A stretch of DNA of 64,000 bases from Alteripontixanthobacter muriae (lineage in GTDB: Bacteria; Pseudomonadota; Alphaproteobacteria; Sphingomonadales; Sphingomonadaceae). Shown here piece after piece: positions 27,198-36,407 of this stretch (positions within the stretch are counted from its first letter, which is position 1; the number at the start of each line of letters is the position of its first letter). Both the position numbers and the translations under genes were made by a program. The stretch spans positions 62,001 through 126,000 of the forward strand of contig NZ_JAAFZT010000035.1 of assembly GCF_013336795.1 (NCBI RefSeq). Direction: 5' to 3'. The notes beneath the pieces are model-generated. The model was not told the origin of the DNA. It ran no database searches and saw only the letters and a program-made list of their open reading frames with translations.

Positions 27198-28169
27198 ATG
27201 GCCGACCCCTATCAGACACTTGGTATAACCCGTTCCGCATCCGAGAAGGATATCAAGAGCGCCTATCGCAAGCTGGCGAAGGAATTGCACCCCGACCGCA
27301 ACAAGGACAATCCGCAGGCATCGGAGAAGTTCAGCAAGGTGACGAACGCCTACGATCTGCTGTCCGATGCCAAGAAGCGCGCCCAGTTCGACCGGGGCGA
27401 GATCGACGGCGAAGGCAATCCGACCAGCCCCTTCGGCGGCGGAATGGGCGGCGGCTTCGGCGGTATGGGCGGCGGCCGGTCGGCAGGCGGGCCACAAGGC
27501 GGCTTCCGGCCCGAGGATTTTCAGGGCTTCGGCGGGGCGGGCGAGCCCGATCTCGGCGATATTTTCGAAGGCCTGTTCGGCGGGCGTGCAGGCGGGGCAC
27601 CGGGCGGTATGGGCGGCGGCTTTCAGGGCCGCAGACCGCCCCCGCCGCAGAAAGGCGCCGACATCCAGTATCGGCTGCGCGTTCCCTTTGTCGATGCGGC
27701 GACCCGCGCCGACCAGCGGATAACGCTGTCGGACGGCAAGACGATCGACCTCAAACTGCCCGCCGGCGTTGAGGACGGAACCCAGATGCGGCTGAAGGGC
27801 AAGGGACAACCAGGCCCCGGCGGCGCTGGCGATGGGTTGGTTACGATCAACATCGACCCGCATCCCTTCTATCGGCGCGAAGGCGACAATGTGGAACTGG
27901 ACCTGCCGATCACCCTGGACGAGGCGGTGAACGGCGCGAAGGTGCGCGTTCCCACCGTGGACGGGCCGGTCATGATGACTCTGGCGCCCGGCACCAGCGG
28001 CGGCAAGGTTCTGCGCCTCAAGGGCAAGGGCTTCACGACAAAGGCGGGCGGCCGGGGCGACCAGCGCGTCACGCTGCAGATCGAACTGCCCGGCGATACC
28101 GCAGAACTTGCAAAGCGGCTGGAAGGCTGGAAAGACGGCAGCAACCCACGCAGCGGCTTGGGAGTCTGA
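27198..28169 (+). CDS. CbpA-like DnaJ co-chaperone without zinc finger
   Basis: This 323-residue co-chaperone has a J domain with the DnaK-activating HPD motif (KLAKELHPDRNKDN, near residue 33) and a Gly/Phe/Met-rich linker (residues 75-150). Two C-terminal beta domains follow (DIQYRLRVPFVDAA, GGKVLRLKGKGF). The cysteine-rich zinc domain of DnaJ is missing, which places it with CbpA/DjlA-type type II J proteins. ATG 27198 starts MADPYQTLGITRSAS. The longer frame to 27138 carries no family sequence. It is followed 73 bases later by a YihY-family gene. Confidence 0.92.
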   Translation: MADPYQTLGITRSASEKDIKSAYRKLAKELHPDRNKDNPQASEKFSKVTNAYDLLSDAKKRAQFDRGEIDGEGNPTSPFGGGMGGGFGGMGGGRSAGGPQGGFRPEDFQGFGGAGEPDLGDIFEGLFGGRAGGAPGGMGGGFQGRRPPPPQKGADIQYRLRVPFVDAATRADQRITLSDGKTIDLKLPAGVEDGTQMRLKGKGQPGPGGAGDGLVTINIDPHPFYRREGDNVELDLPITLDEAVNGAKVRVPTVDGPVMMTLAPGTSGGKVLRLKGKGFTTKAGGRGDQRVTLQIELPGDTAELAKRLEGWKDGSNPRSGLGV

Positions 28170-28242
28170 AGGGAAAGTCTGACGGAGGTCCGACGTTCCG
28201 CGACCAGTTTCCCAACCAGCGCACCACGCAGACGGGGTAGGT

Positions 28243-29240
28243 TTGGCCGAAAGCACGATTGTCCCGCCGGAAGAACGCCTTCCCGAAGACCTCACGCCCG
28301 AGGCCCGGCGCCAGCAGGCGCTGCGGCACCGGGTCACGCGCAAGGTCGGGCCGGGGAGCCGGACGTGGGAAGTGCTACGCCGGGTCGCGATCGGCACGTA
28401 TAACGACGGTTTCATTCACGCGGGCAATCTCGCCTATATGGCGCTGCTGGCGATCTTCCCCTTCTTCATCACCGGTGCGGCGATCTTTTCCGTTTTTGGC
28501 GAAGAAAGCGAACGCGCGGCGACGATCAACGCCATTCTCCTCGCACTGCCGCCCGTTGTTGCCGACGTGATCGAACCCGTTGCCCTCGATGTGATCAACG
28601 CCCGCAGCGGGTGGCTGCTCTGGATCGGCGGCGCGGTGGGGCTCTGGACGGTATCGAGCCTTGTCGAAACCATACGCGACATCCTGCGCCGGGCTTACGG
28701 CACTCTGGCGACGCTGGCGTTCTGGCGGTATCGGCTGTTGTCCTTCGGTATCATCCTGGCCGCAGTGATCATCCTGATGCTGTCGCTGATCGCCCAAGTG
28801 GTGATCGGTGCCGTTCAGGAGGTAATCTCTGCATACCTGCCCAATCTCGTCAGTGCAGCCACGCAGTTGCAACTGACGCGGATCGTGCCCGCGCTGGGCC
28901 TGTTCGGTTCGATCTACCTGCTGTTCTACACCTTGACGCCTCACGGCTATCGCGACCGCGCCTATCCCAAATGGCCGGGTGCACTGGCGGTGACCGTCTG
29001 GTGGGTGGTCGTTACCATGGCCCTGCCGCCGGTTCTGCGCAGCTTCTTCACGCTCGACCTGACCTACGGCAGCATGGCCGGGATCATGATCGCGCTTTTC
29101 TTTTTCTGGCTGGTCGGGCTAGGGGTCGTCGTCGGCGCGGAACTGAACGCGGCCCTGGCGGAAACGCCTGAAGAAATGGACGTTATCGGCCAGGCGGACG
29201 AACGGCGCCGGCAGGACAAGGCGATGGAGGAAGGCGCGGG

Positions 29241-29244
<4 letters not shown>
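28243..29244 (+). CDS. YihY/BrkB-family inner membrane protein
   Basis: This 333-residue polytopic membrane protein of the YihY/BrkB (UPF0761) family has six or so hydrophobic segments. The family blocks are GNLAYMALLAIFPFF, WIGGAVGLWTVSSLVETIRD, FYTLTPHGYRDRAYPKWPGAL and YGSMAGIMIALFFFWLVGLG. Once annotated as ribonuclease BN by mistake, the family has no proven function. The start is TTG 28243, preceded by GGGGTAGG; the next in-frame ATG is deep inside the first membrane helix. Its stop overlaps the fabI ATG. A second paralogue lies at 60549. Confidence 0.88.
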
Positions 29245-30047
<803 letters not shown>

Positions 30048-30535
30048 GCGCCGTCACCTTTTCCAAACAAAAAGACAAGCGGCTCTCTGTAGCTTTCAGT
30101 TGATGCATACAGAAGGCCCTGAAACGGTACGCAAATCACCGGTGGCCAATTTGTTGTATTAACGGCTATTCGATCGAAGAGCTTAAGGCAACAGAATACA
30201 GTTCGGCGAGATAGATCGCGAACTTGCTCCTTATTGTAAAGAGCGGGCGTTTACAGGTTTACCTACTCGGGTTAACTACAGTGCTGACTGTCCGCATAAA
30301 GAACGCCGTACGTGGTCCACCGCTCTTTGGCTAACGTTTAATTTGGGGTAGTCATCATAGAACTTCGAAAAGTAAGAGCAGGATTGGCTGTACTCTTGTC
30401 GTCCTGGCCGTCAAATCGTCTATTTAGAAAATAATTAAAGCCTATCTACAGAAGCATCTCACAAGTATTTACGTCGGGAAGTAAATGGCATCTTTACTAT
30501 GCATCGAAATATGCACTCTTTCTGCTCTGCCGAAA
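30048..30535. other. AT-richer region without a supported gene
   Basis: This 488-base gap lies between the convergent 3' ends of fabI and a decarboxylase remnant. It is visibly AT-richer than its surroundings; for example 30421-30480 has 19 G/C in 60 bases by hand count. All six frames are broken by frequent stops. I see no terminal inverted repeats, tRNA or terminator. It probably belongs to the same decayed accessory patch as the pseudogenes that follow. Confidence 0.7.
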
Positions 30536-31272
30536 TTAACCCGCCTGCGGCTTCTGCTTGCTTGTCCGAGCGTCGGCAATCAAGGCCGCAAAATAGCGAA
30601 TAGTCTTTTCCAGGCCTTGCTCAAGCTGAATCTGCGGTTCCCAGTTGAGCACCTTTCTTGCAAGTGCGATATCAGGACACCGTTGAGTTGGATCATCGGA
30701 AGGGAGCGGGTGAAAACTAAGTTTCGACCTATTGCCTGTCGCTCTGACGACCTTTTCTGCCAAATCTAATATTGTAAATTCATGCGGATTGCCGATGTTG
30801 ATCGGCCCTGTAACCTCGTCGGGTGTATCCATTAGCCGAATCAATCCTTCGATAAGATCGTCGACATAGCAAAAGCTGCGAGTCTGAGAACCGTCTCCAT
30901 AGATGGTGATTTCCTCGCCTTGTAGCGCCTGAACAATAAAGTTCGATACTACGCGGCCGTCTTCTGGGTGCATGCGCGGGCCGTACGTGTTGAAAATCCT
31001 CATGACTTTTATCTTGACATCGTTTTGACGATGATAGTCAAAGAACAACGTCTCGGCACATCGTTTACCCTCATCATAGCAGCTACGTACACCAATGGGA
31101 TTTACATTACCCCAGTAGCATTCGTTTTGAGGATGCATGGCGGGGTCGCCGTAAACTTCTGAGGTGCTCGCCTGCAGGATCTTAGCCCCCGTGCGCTTCG
31201 CAAGACCTAGCAATTAATGGCACCATGGACGCTTGTTTTCGTGGTCTGCACGGGATCATACTGATAATGAAC
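30536..31272 (-). pseudogene. UDP-glucuronate decarboxylase remnant (truncated and frameshifted)
   Basis: This remnant belongs to UDP-glucuronate decarboxylase (UXS), an extended short-chain dehydrogenase making UDP-xylose. The longest frame (30536-31213) covers [12 protein letters not shown], the YDEGKR catalytic segment, [37 protein letters not shown] and [11 protein letters not shown], ending at a normal C-terminus. Upstream homology continues in another frame ([19 protein letters not shown]), joined by an apparent one-base deletion between 31212 and 31213 (expected AAT-ATG, seen AAT-TG). Homology then stops near 31270, so about 85-90 N-terminal residues including the Rossmann GxxGxxG are gone. 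Its GC is lower than that of the neighbouring genes. Confidence 0.85.
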
Positions 31273-31952
31273 TCGGCCATCTCAACATGCTGGAACTGGC
31301 GCGGCATTGTGAGGTCGGCCACATGGTCTATGCCAGTTCGTCATCGGTCTATGGCGCCAATACCTCCATGCCCTTTTCGGTGGAGGACCGGGTGGATCAC
31401 CCGCTCTCGCTTTATGCCGCGACCAAGAAAGCGGATGAATTGATGAGCGAGTCCTACGCGCATCTCTATCGCCTTCCGCTCACCGGCATGCGGTTCTTTA
31501 CCGTCTATGGCCCATGGGGCAGGCCGGACATGATGCTCTGGAAATTCACCCGCGCAATCCCTGGCGGCGACGTCGTTCCTATCTTCAACGGCGGCGACAT
31601 GTACCACGATTTCACCTATATCGATGACATCATCAGCGGCATCGTTGCGTGCCTGGACAATCCGCCGGCCGATGATGGAATCGCCAAGCCGGGCGGCAGC
31701 ATGAAGCCGCATGCCATCTACAATATCGGCAACAACCGCAGCGAGCATCTGATGCGCGTCGTGGAATTGCTGGAGGATGCCTGTGGCCGCAAGGCCAACA
31801 CGGAATTTCTGCCGATGTAGGCGGGCGACGTGCCCAAGACCTTTGCCGACATCGACGCGATCAGCGACAATCTCGGATACAGACCCGCCGTTTCAATCGA
31901 GCAGGGCGTGCCTGAATTCGTGCGCTGGTACCGCGATTATCACGGGGTCTGA
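31273..31952 (+). pseudogene. UDP-glucuronate 4-epimerase remnant (truncated, internal amber stop)
   Basis: This remnant matches UDP-glucuronate 4-epimerases that make UDP-galacturonate for polysaccharides. Homology begins abruptly at GHLNMLELARHCEVGHMVYA (31275) and continues through SSSSVYGANTSMPF, the YAATKKADE catalytic Tyr-Lys, FFTVYGPWGRPDMM and DFTYIDDIISG. An in-frame TAG at 31818-31820 interrupts it where relatives have a glutamine (LPM-stop-AGDVPKTFADI, CAG to TAG). The same frame continues to a natural end, WYRDYHGV and TGA at 31950-31952. About 100 N-terminal residues with the NAD-binding motif are missing. Head-to-head with the decarboxylase remnant. Confidence 0.87.
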
Positions 31953-31964
31953 CTGAGGCCTGCT

Positions 31965-33284
31965 TCAACTTGCCAGCCGCAAGTCACCTGCGGCCGCTTC
32001 TCCGTCCACATCCGGCCAGATGCCGCGGGTGTCATAGACCAGTGCGCGGCTGCGTTCTTCGGCGGGAATCACGCGGAACAGATCGTGGTCTACCAGCACG
32101 ATGAGGATGCCGCATTCCTCAAGAGCAGTGTCGATGTCGACCAGCGCTGCGCCGGTGTCCTCGAATTCTCTCGGCAGTCTTTCAGCATAAGGTTCGACAA
32201 TGGCGATCCGCTCGCCGAAGCGGCGGGCCAGGGTTGCCGCAACCAGCCGCGCGGGACTTTCGCGAAAATCGTCGATATTCGCCTTGAAGGCGAGGCCCAG
32301 GCAGCCGACCTTCAGGCCCGGGTTGTCGCCGACCAGACGCGTCGCATGCTCGATCACATGCCGCATCTTGGCATCGTTTACGGCCCTTCCGGTGCGGATC
32401 AGCGGCGATTGTTCGGGCGCGCCGTGGATAATGAAATAAGGATCCACGGCGATGCAATGGCCTCCCACACCGGGCCCGGGCTGCAGGATATTCACACGCG
32501 GATGGCGATTGGCGAGGCGGATTACCTCCCAGACATCCAGCCCCATGGTGTCAGAAATCATCGAAAGCTCGTTCGCGAAAGCGATGTTCACATCGCGGTA
32601 CGCGTTTTCGACCAGCTTGCACATCTCCGCGCTCCGTGCGTCGGTGGTCACACAGGTGCCGCGAACGAAGCGCTTGTAGAAGGCCAGGGCCTTGCGCGCG
32701 CAGCGGGGGGTGATGCCGCCGATGGAGCGGTCGTTATTCGCCAGTTCCTCGAGGATACGTCCAGGCAGCACGCGTTCGGGGCAATAGGCGATGGCCACGT
32801 CCGGCGTGCCGACGGCAAGCCCCGGCATGCCCAGATCGGGACGCAACGCGGCAATCCGGTCGCGCATCTTGTCCGTTGTCCCAACCGGGCAGGTCGATTC
32901 GAGGATGATCGTGTCACCCTTCTTCACAACGATCGCCAGATCGTCGGCGGCGCTCATGACATAGGACAGGTCGGGCGTGTGATCGCCATCCTTCACGAAG
33001 GGAGTCGGCACCGCAATGACGAAGACATCGGCAGCCTGCACTTCGTTGCTGGCCTTGAGCAAACCGCGCTGCACTACGCCGTGGACCAGCCCGTCCAGAT
33101 CCACTTCCTCGATATGGATTTCGCCGCGATTGATGGTATCCACCACCTGCTGCGACACATCGACCCCGATGACACGACAATTGGCCCGTGCGATGATCGC
33201 CGCAGTCGGCAGCCCGATATAGCCAAGGCCGATCACGCAGACCTCAGGTTTGCTCTCGCCGCGCATTCGCTTTTCCCGTTTCAT
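31965..33284 (-). CDS. wecC: UDP-N-acetyl-D-mannosamine dehydrogenase
   Basis: WecC is a UDP-ManNAc 6-dehydrogenase that oxidises UDP-ManNAc twice to UDP-ManNAcA, a precursor of surface polysaccharide. The 439-residue protein has the NAD motif VCVIGLGYIGLPTAAIIA, VPTPFVKDGDHTPDLSYV, ESTCPVGTTDKM, the catalytic-cysteine block GPGVGGHCIAVDPYFI and the central-domain LVENAYRDVNIAFANEL. The start may be ATG 33284 or ATG 33266 (MRGES). It lies 60 bases downstream of wecB and both are probably one transcript. The gene is intact, in contrast to the sugar-nucleotide remnants beside it. Confidence 0.92.
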   Translation of the reverse strand: MKREKRMRGESKPEVCVIGLGYIGLPTAAIIARANCRVIGVDVSQQVVDTINRGEIHIEEVDLDGLVHGVVQRGLLKASNEVQAADVFVIAVPTPFVKDGDHTPDLSYVMSAADDLAIVVKKGDTIILESTCPVGTTDKMRDRIAALRPDLGMPGLAVGTPDVAIAYCPERVLPGRILEELANNDRSIGGITPRCARKALAFYKRFVRGTCVTTDARSAEMCKLVENAYRDVNIAFANELSMISDTMGLDVWEVIRLANRHPRVNILQPGPGVGGHCIAVDPYFIIHGAPEQSPLIRTGRAVNDAKMRHVIEHATRLVGDNPGLKVGCLGLAFKANIDDFRESPARLVAATLARRFGERIAIVEPYAERLPREFEDTGAALVDIDTALEECGILIVLVDHDLFRVIPAEERSRALVYDTRGIWPDVDGEAAAGDLRLAS

Positions 33285-33343
33285 TCAGTCAGTGCCGATC
33301 GCCATAGCGCGGTGCCGGTAAAGATTGCAGTAACGATCTCGGT

Positions 33344-34465
33344 TCAGCGGGCCAGCACGTCGACGATCCGCGGCACGGCCTTGCCATCGCCGAAAGGATT
33401 ATGCGCCCGGGCCATGGCCGCATAAGCGTGCCGATCCTCGAGCAGGCGGCGGGTTTCGGCGACGATGCGATGCCGGTCCGTGCCCACCAGCCGCGCCGTT
33501 CCGGCCTCCACACCTTCCGGCCTTTCGGTGGTTTCGCGCATGACCAGGACTGGCTTGCCCAGTGCCGGCGCTTCTTCCTGCACGCCGCCGCTGTCGGTCA
33601 GCATCAAGGTAGAGATATCGAGCAGGCGGGCAAAATGCAGGTAGTCCAGCGGCTCCATCAGCGCGACATTGTCCAGACCGCCGAGCTCGCTGTCCATGAT
33701 TTTCCGGACATTGGGATTCAAATGCAGAGGGAAGATGATCGCAACGTCTTCCAACTGCGCGATGTCGCGAATGGCGGCGGCAATTGACGCCATGCCTTCG
33801 CCAAAATTCTCGCGTCTGTGACTGGTCACCCCGATTATGCGACGCCCTTCGAAGCGCTGCTCCACCGGCGCAAGTCCCGCCGCCAAGCTCGGTTGATCGG
33901 CAATGCGACTACTGATCCAGTGCAGCGCATCGATCACGGTATTGCCGGTGACGTGAATGGCACCGGGTTCCACATTCTCCCGCCTGAGAGCGGCGGCGGC
34001 GGTTTCCGTCGGAGCGAAATGCCACCGTGCGAAACTGCCGACGATCTTGCGATTCACTTCTTCCGGCCAGGGGTGGTGAATATTGCCGCTGCGCAGCCCC
34101 GCCTCGACATGCGCGACGGGGATCTTGCGGTAATAGGCCGCCAGTGCGCCGCACATGGCGGTTGCCGTGTCGCCCTGGACCACAACTATATCAGGCTTCT
34201 CGGCATCCAGCACCGATCCGATGCCGGTGAGCAGCCCCGACGTGAGCGCGTCCAATGACTGGTTGGGCTTCATCAGGTCGAGATCGTGATCGGGGCGCAG
34301 CTCCGCAATTTCCAGCACCTGGTCCAGCATGCCGCGATGCTGGCCCGACACGCAGATTCGCGCATCAAACCGGGCGTCGGCCGCGAGTGCGTGGCACAGC
34401 GGAAACATCTTGATGGCTTCGGGACGGGTCCCGAAAATACTGAGAACTTTGCGCAGCACGGTCAT
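33344..34465 (-). CDS. wecB: UDP-N-acetylglucosamine 2-epimerase (non-hydrolysing)
   Basis: WecB interconverts UDP-GlcNAc and UDP-ManNAc, supplying the substrate of WecC downstream. The 373-residue protein shows LSIFGTRPEAIKMFPLCHAL, VVQGDTATAMCGALAAYY, VAHVEAGLRSGNIHHPWPEE, GVTSHRRENFGEG and the UDP-binding DSGGVQEEAPALGKPVLVMR. The wecB-wecC pair usually serves enterobacterial-common-antigen-like, capsule or O-antigen synthesis. No glycosyltransferase or Wzx/Wzy gene is present here, so the rest of the pathway must be elsewhere. Confidence 0.94.
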   Translation of the reverse strand: MTVLRKVLSIFGTRPEAIKMFPLCHALAADARFDARICVSGQHRGMLDQVLEIAELRPDHDLDLMKPNQSLDALTSGLLTGIGSVLDAEKPDIVVVQGDTATAMCGALAAYYRKIPVAHVEAGLRSGNIHHPWPEEVNRKIVGSFARWHFAPTETAAAALRRENVEPGAIHVTGNTVIDALHWISSRIADQPSLAAGLAPVEQRFEGRRIIGVTSHRRENFGEGMASIAAAIRDIAQLEDVAIIFPLHLNPNVRKIMDSELGGLDNVALMEPLDYLHFARLLDISTLMLTDSGGVQEEAPALGKPVLVMRETTERPEGVEAGTARLVGTDRHRIVAETRRLLEDRHAYAAMARAHNPFGDGKAVPRIVDVLAR

Positions 34466-34525
34466 TCTGCGTGCCTTACCTGACGCCGGTTAACAGGCAC
34501 GAAGGCGGCCAGAGAGCGAGCAGCG

Positions 34526-35113
34526 TCAGCCCTGCGGCGGCACGACAAGGCTGCCTTCAGGTGCAGCAGCGTCCGGCAGTTCGGCCTCGCGCTCGGCCTC
34601 CAGGCGCTGCATATATTCGCGCTCGATCTGTTCGACCCGCTCCTGTTCCGCTGCAGCTTCGGCATCGATGGTCGACAGGCGTTCGGCACGGGCGGCCGCG
34701 ATCAGCTGTCCGAAACGGACGGATTGAGCCGTTTCCTTCTCGCCATAGGCGCGGCGGATTAGTTCCTGCGTGCAGCCGGTGAAACCGCCCGCGCCCGCGG
34801 TCGAACAGGACAGCGTACCGAAGTCGCCGATCATCTCCAGCCGTTCGACCCGCTGCGCCCAGCTTTCGTTCGCTGGATCGTCGCTGAAGCGCAGATTTTC
34901 CGGAATGCGGAAGCGGTCAGCCTCGGGCAGGCGGGCGACCACGACAATCTCCTCACCGACAGCGGCGGGCACTTCGTCATCGCCATAGACGATCACCATA
35001 CGGTATTGCTCCTCGCCCGTACCCACGACACCATCCGCTGCGGCCTGCGCCATGACAGGCGCGGAGAAACCGAGAGTGGCGGCGAACAGGGCGGCGGAAA
35101 TCAGGCTTTTCAT
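34526..35113 (-). CDS. hypothetical exported protein, 195 residues
   Basis: This protein has a clear signal peptide (MKSLISAALFAATLGFSAPV, cleavage after AQA). A segment follows that is common in sphingomonad periplasmic proteins (GEEIVVVARLPEADRFRIPE), then two cysteines (LSCSTAGAGGFTGCTQ) and a C-terminal acidic coiled-coil stretch at about residues 150-185 (QERVEQIEREYMQRLEAERE). I do not recognise a named family. ATG 35113 is chosen because the signal peptide starts there; the open frame reaches 35344 inside coq7. A 12-bp direct repeat lies just upstream of the start. Confidence 0.75.
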   Translation of the reverse strand: MKSLISAALFAATLGFSAPVMAQAAADGVVGTGEEQYRMVIVYGDDEVPAAVGEEIVVVARLPEADRFRIPENLRFSDDPANESWAQRVERLEMIGDFGTLSCSTAGAGGFTGCTQELIRRAYGEKETAQSVRFGQLIAAARAERLSTIDAEAAAEQERVEQIEREYMQRLEAEREAELPDAAAPEGSLVVPPQG

Positions 35114-35119
35114 GGCGAT

Positions 35120-35143
35120 ACTCGTTTCTGGACTCGTTTCTGG
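35120..35143. repeat. two tandem copies of a 12-bp unit
   Basis: ACTCGTTTCTGG occurs at 35120-35131 and again at 35132-35143, directly upstream of the ATG of the exported hypothetical protein. It occupies the expected 5' untranslated region and ribosome-binding area. Confidence 0.95.
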
Positions 35144-35252
35144 CGTTCGGCTGGTCTGCAACAGGCAATTCCTGCGCTGAACCATATATGAAGCGTGCGG
35201 AACGCGCCGGTGTTCCGGATCGAACGGTTTATGTGCTGGCAGCGGCAGTCGA

Positions 35253-35909
35253 TCAGATCCGCTCCGCCAGGCGAATGGCGGCGCGGCAGCCAAGGCGAAT
35301 GGCGCCGGACAGGAGCGGATAGCCCAAGGCCTTTTCCGCCCCATGCGCCAGAGCCGTGTCGCGATGCTGGCGTTCGTCTTCGCGGAAATCCTCGATCATG
35401 TCGGAAAGTTCGGGGTCGGCGCTGTCGGTGCAGACGCCATGCATCTCAAGTTCGTCGAGCTGGTCGGAATAATGACGGTCGATCTCCTCCTCCACCGCGG
35501 CGGTGCAGGCCATCGCCGCTTCCGGCCCCAGCAGGGCCGTTACCGCTCCGAGCGTGTATCCGGCAGCGGACCAGAATGGTTGCAGGATGGTCGGGCGAAC
35601 CCCGCGCCGGGTCATCAACGCATTGAATTCGGCATTATGCCGGTCCTCCTCGCGCGCCATGGCGGTAATCTCCGCCGAATGCGACGCACGGTCGCCCATG
35701 ACGGCAAGCTGTCCCGCATAGATGCGCGTGGCACCATACTCGCCCGCCTGATCGACGCGGATCATCCGACCGACATCGATGCCCCTGTGGATGCCGGCAC
35801 GCGCACGTGCCGCTGCAGCGCCGGCATGTTCGTTGACCGAGGTGGCGTTTGGGCCAGAGGTGGCGATGAGCCTGACAGGCAGATCTGTAGTTGCAGCAAT
35901 GTCACTCAT
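35253..35909 (-). CDS. coq7: demethoxyubiquinone hydroxylase Coq7
   Basis: Coq7 is the diiron monooxygenase that adds the last ring hydroxyl in ubiquinone synthesis, at the inner membrane. The 218-residue protein carries the two-repeat ferritin-like iron ligands: RVDQAGEYGATRIYAGQL, EEDRHNAEFNALM, a central VEEEIDRHYSDQL and EDFREDERQHRDTAL. It has about 30 extra N-terminal residues of low complexity. ATG 35909 overlaps the dsbB stop (ATGA on the minus strand). Its presence indicates an aerobic ubiquinone-based respiratory chain. Confidence 0.93.
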   Translation of the reverse strand: MSDIAATTDLPVRLIATSGPNATSVNEHAGAAAARARAGIHRGIDVGRMIRVDQAGEYGATRIYAGQLAVMGDRASHSAEITAMAREEDRHNAEFNALMTRRGVRPTILQPFWSAAGYTLGAVTALLGPEAAMACTAAVEEEIDRHYSDQLDELEMHGVCTDSADPELSDMIEDFREDERQHRDTALAHGAEKALGYPLLSGAIRLGCRAAIRLAERI

Positions 35910-36388
35910 AAGCCCGGCACCTTACGCCTTGCCAGCAGCCACAATATCCAGAGGCCGCCGAATGTGGAGAGCAGAAAGTTCAGCCCCGCCAGCGAAATGC
36001 CCAGAATGGTCCAGGGTGCCATGTCGCAGCGAATCAGCGGTGCATTCATGATCGCTTCGAGCGCATCACCGCCCGCAGCGCCAGCGGGTCCGGTGCAGGC
36101 GGTGATTCCTTCCCACCAGCCATATTCCACGCCGGCATGAAATCCGCCGATGGCTCCCGATAGGACAATGGCGATGCCTGCGAAGGCAACCCACAGGCGC
36201 GGCGGAGCAGCCACCAGCGACACGAAAGCAAGGCCGAGTGCCGCGAAATGCGGATAACGCTGCCACCAGCACATCTCGCAAGGTGGAAGACCGAAGCCAT
36301 ATTGCGCGACATAGGCTCCGCCCAGTGCCAGCGCCGGAATACCGAAGGCTAACCTGCGGGCGAGAAGGGCCGAGGGTGTGTCGATCAT
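35906..36388 (-). CDS. dsbB: disulfide bond formation protein B (DsbB family)
   Basis: DsbB is the inner-membrane quinone reductase that reoxidises DsbA. The 160-residue protein has four membrane helices, a first-loop cysteine pair in PPCEMCWWQRYPH (near residues 37-40) and a second periplasmic pair in EGITACTGP and PLIRCDMAPW. These are the redox cysteines of the family. The spacing CEMC fits the CxxC pattern of alphaproteobacterial DsbB. The gene lies between ctpA and coq7 and is translationally coupled to coq7, a pairing that fits since both use the ubiquinone pool. Confidence 0.9.
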   Translation of the reverse strand: MIDTPSALLARRLAFGIPALALGGAYVAQYGFGLPPCEMCWWQRYPHFAALGLAFVSLVAAPPRLWVAFAGIAIVLSGAIGGFHAGVEYGWWEGITACTGPAGAAGGDALEAIMNAPLIRCDMAPWTILGISLAGLNFLLSTFGGLWILWLLARRKVPGL

Positions 36389-36407
36389 GGCGCGCCTCCC
36401 TCGATGC

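Noticed and set aside
30485-30769. A 94-codon forward frame across the end of the decarboxylase remnant
   Set aside because: It is antisense to clear decarboxylase homology and has no protein-like features.
32085-33425. A 446-codon plus-strand frame opposite wecC
   Set aside because: It mirrors the codon pattern of wecC on the other strand, which has full family motifs; the plus-strand product is rich in Arg, His and Gln and matches nothing.
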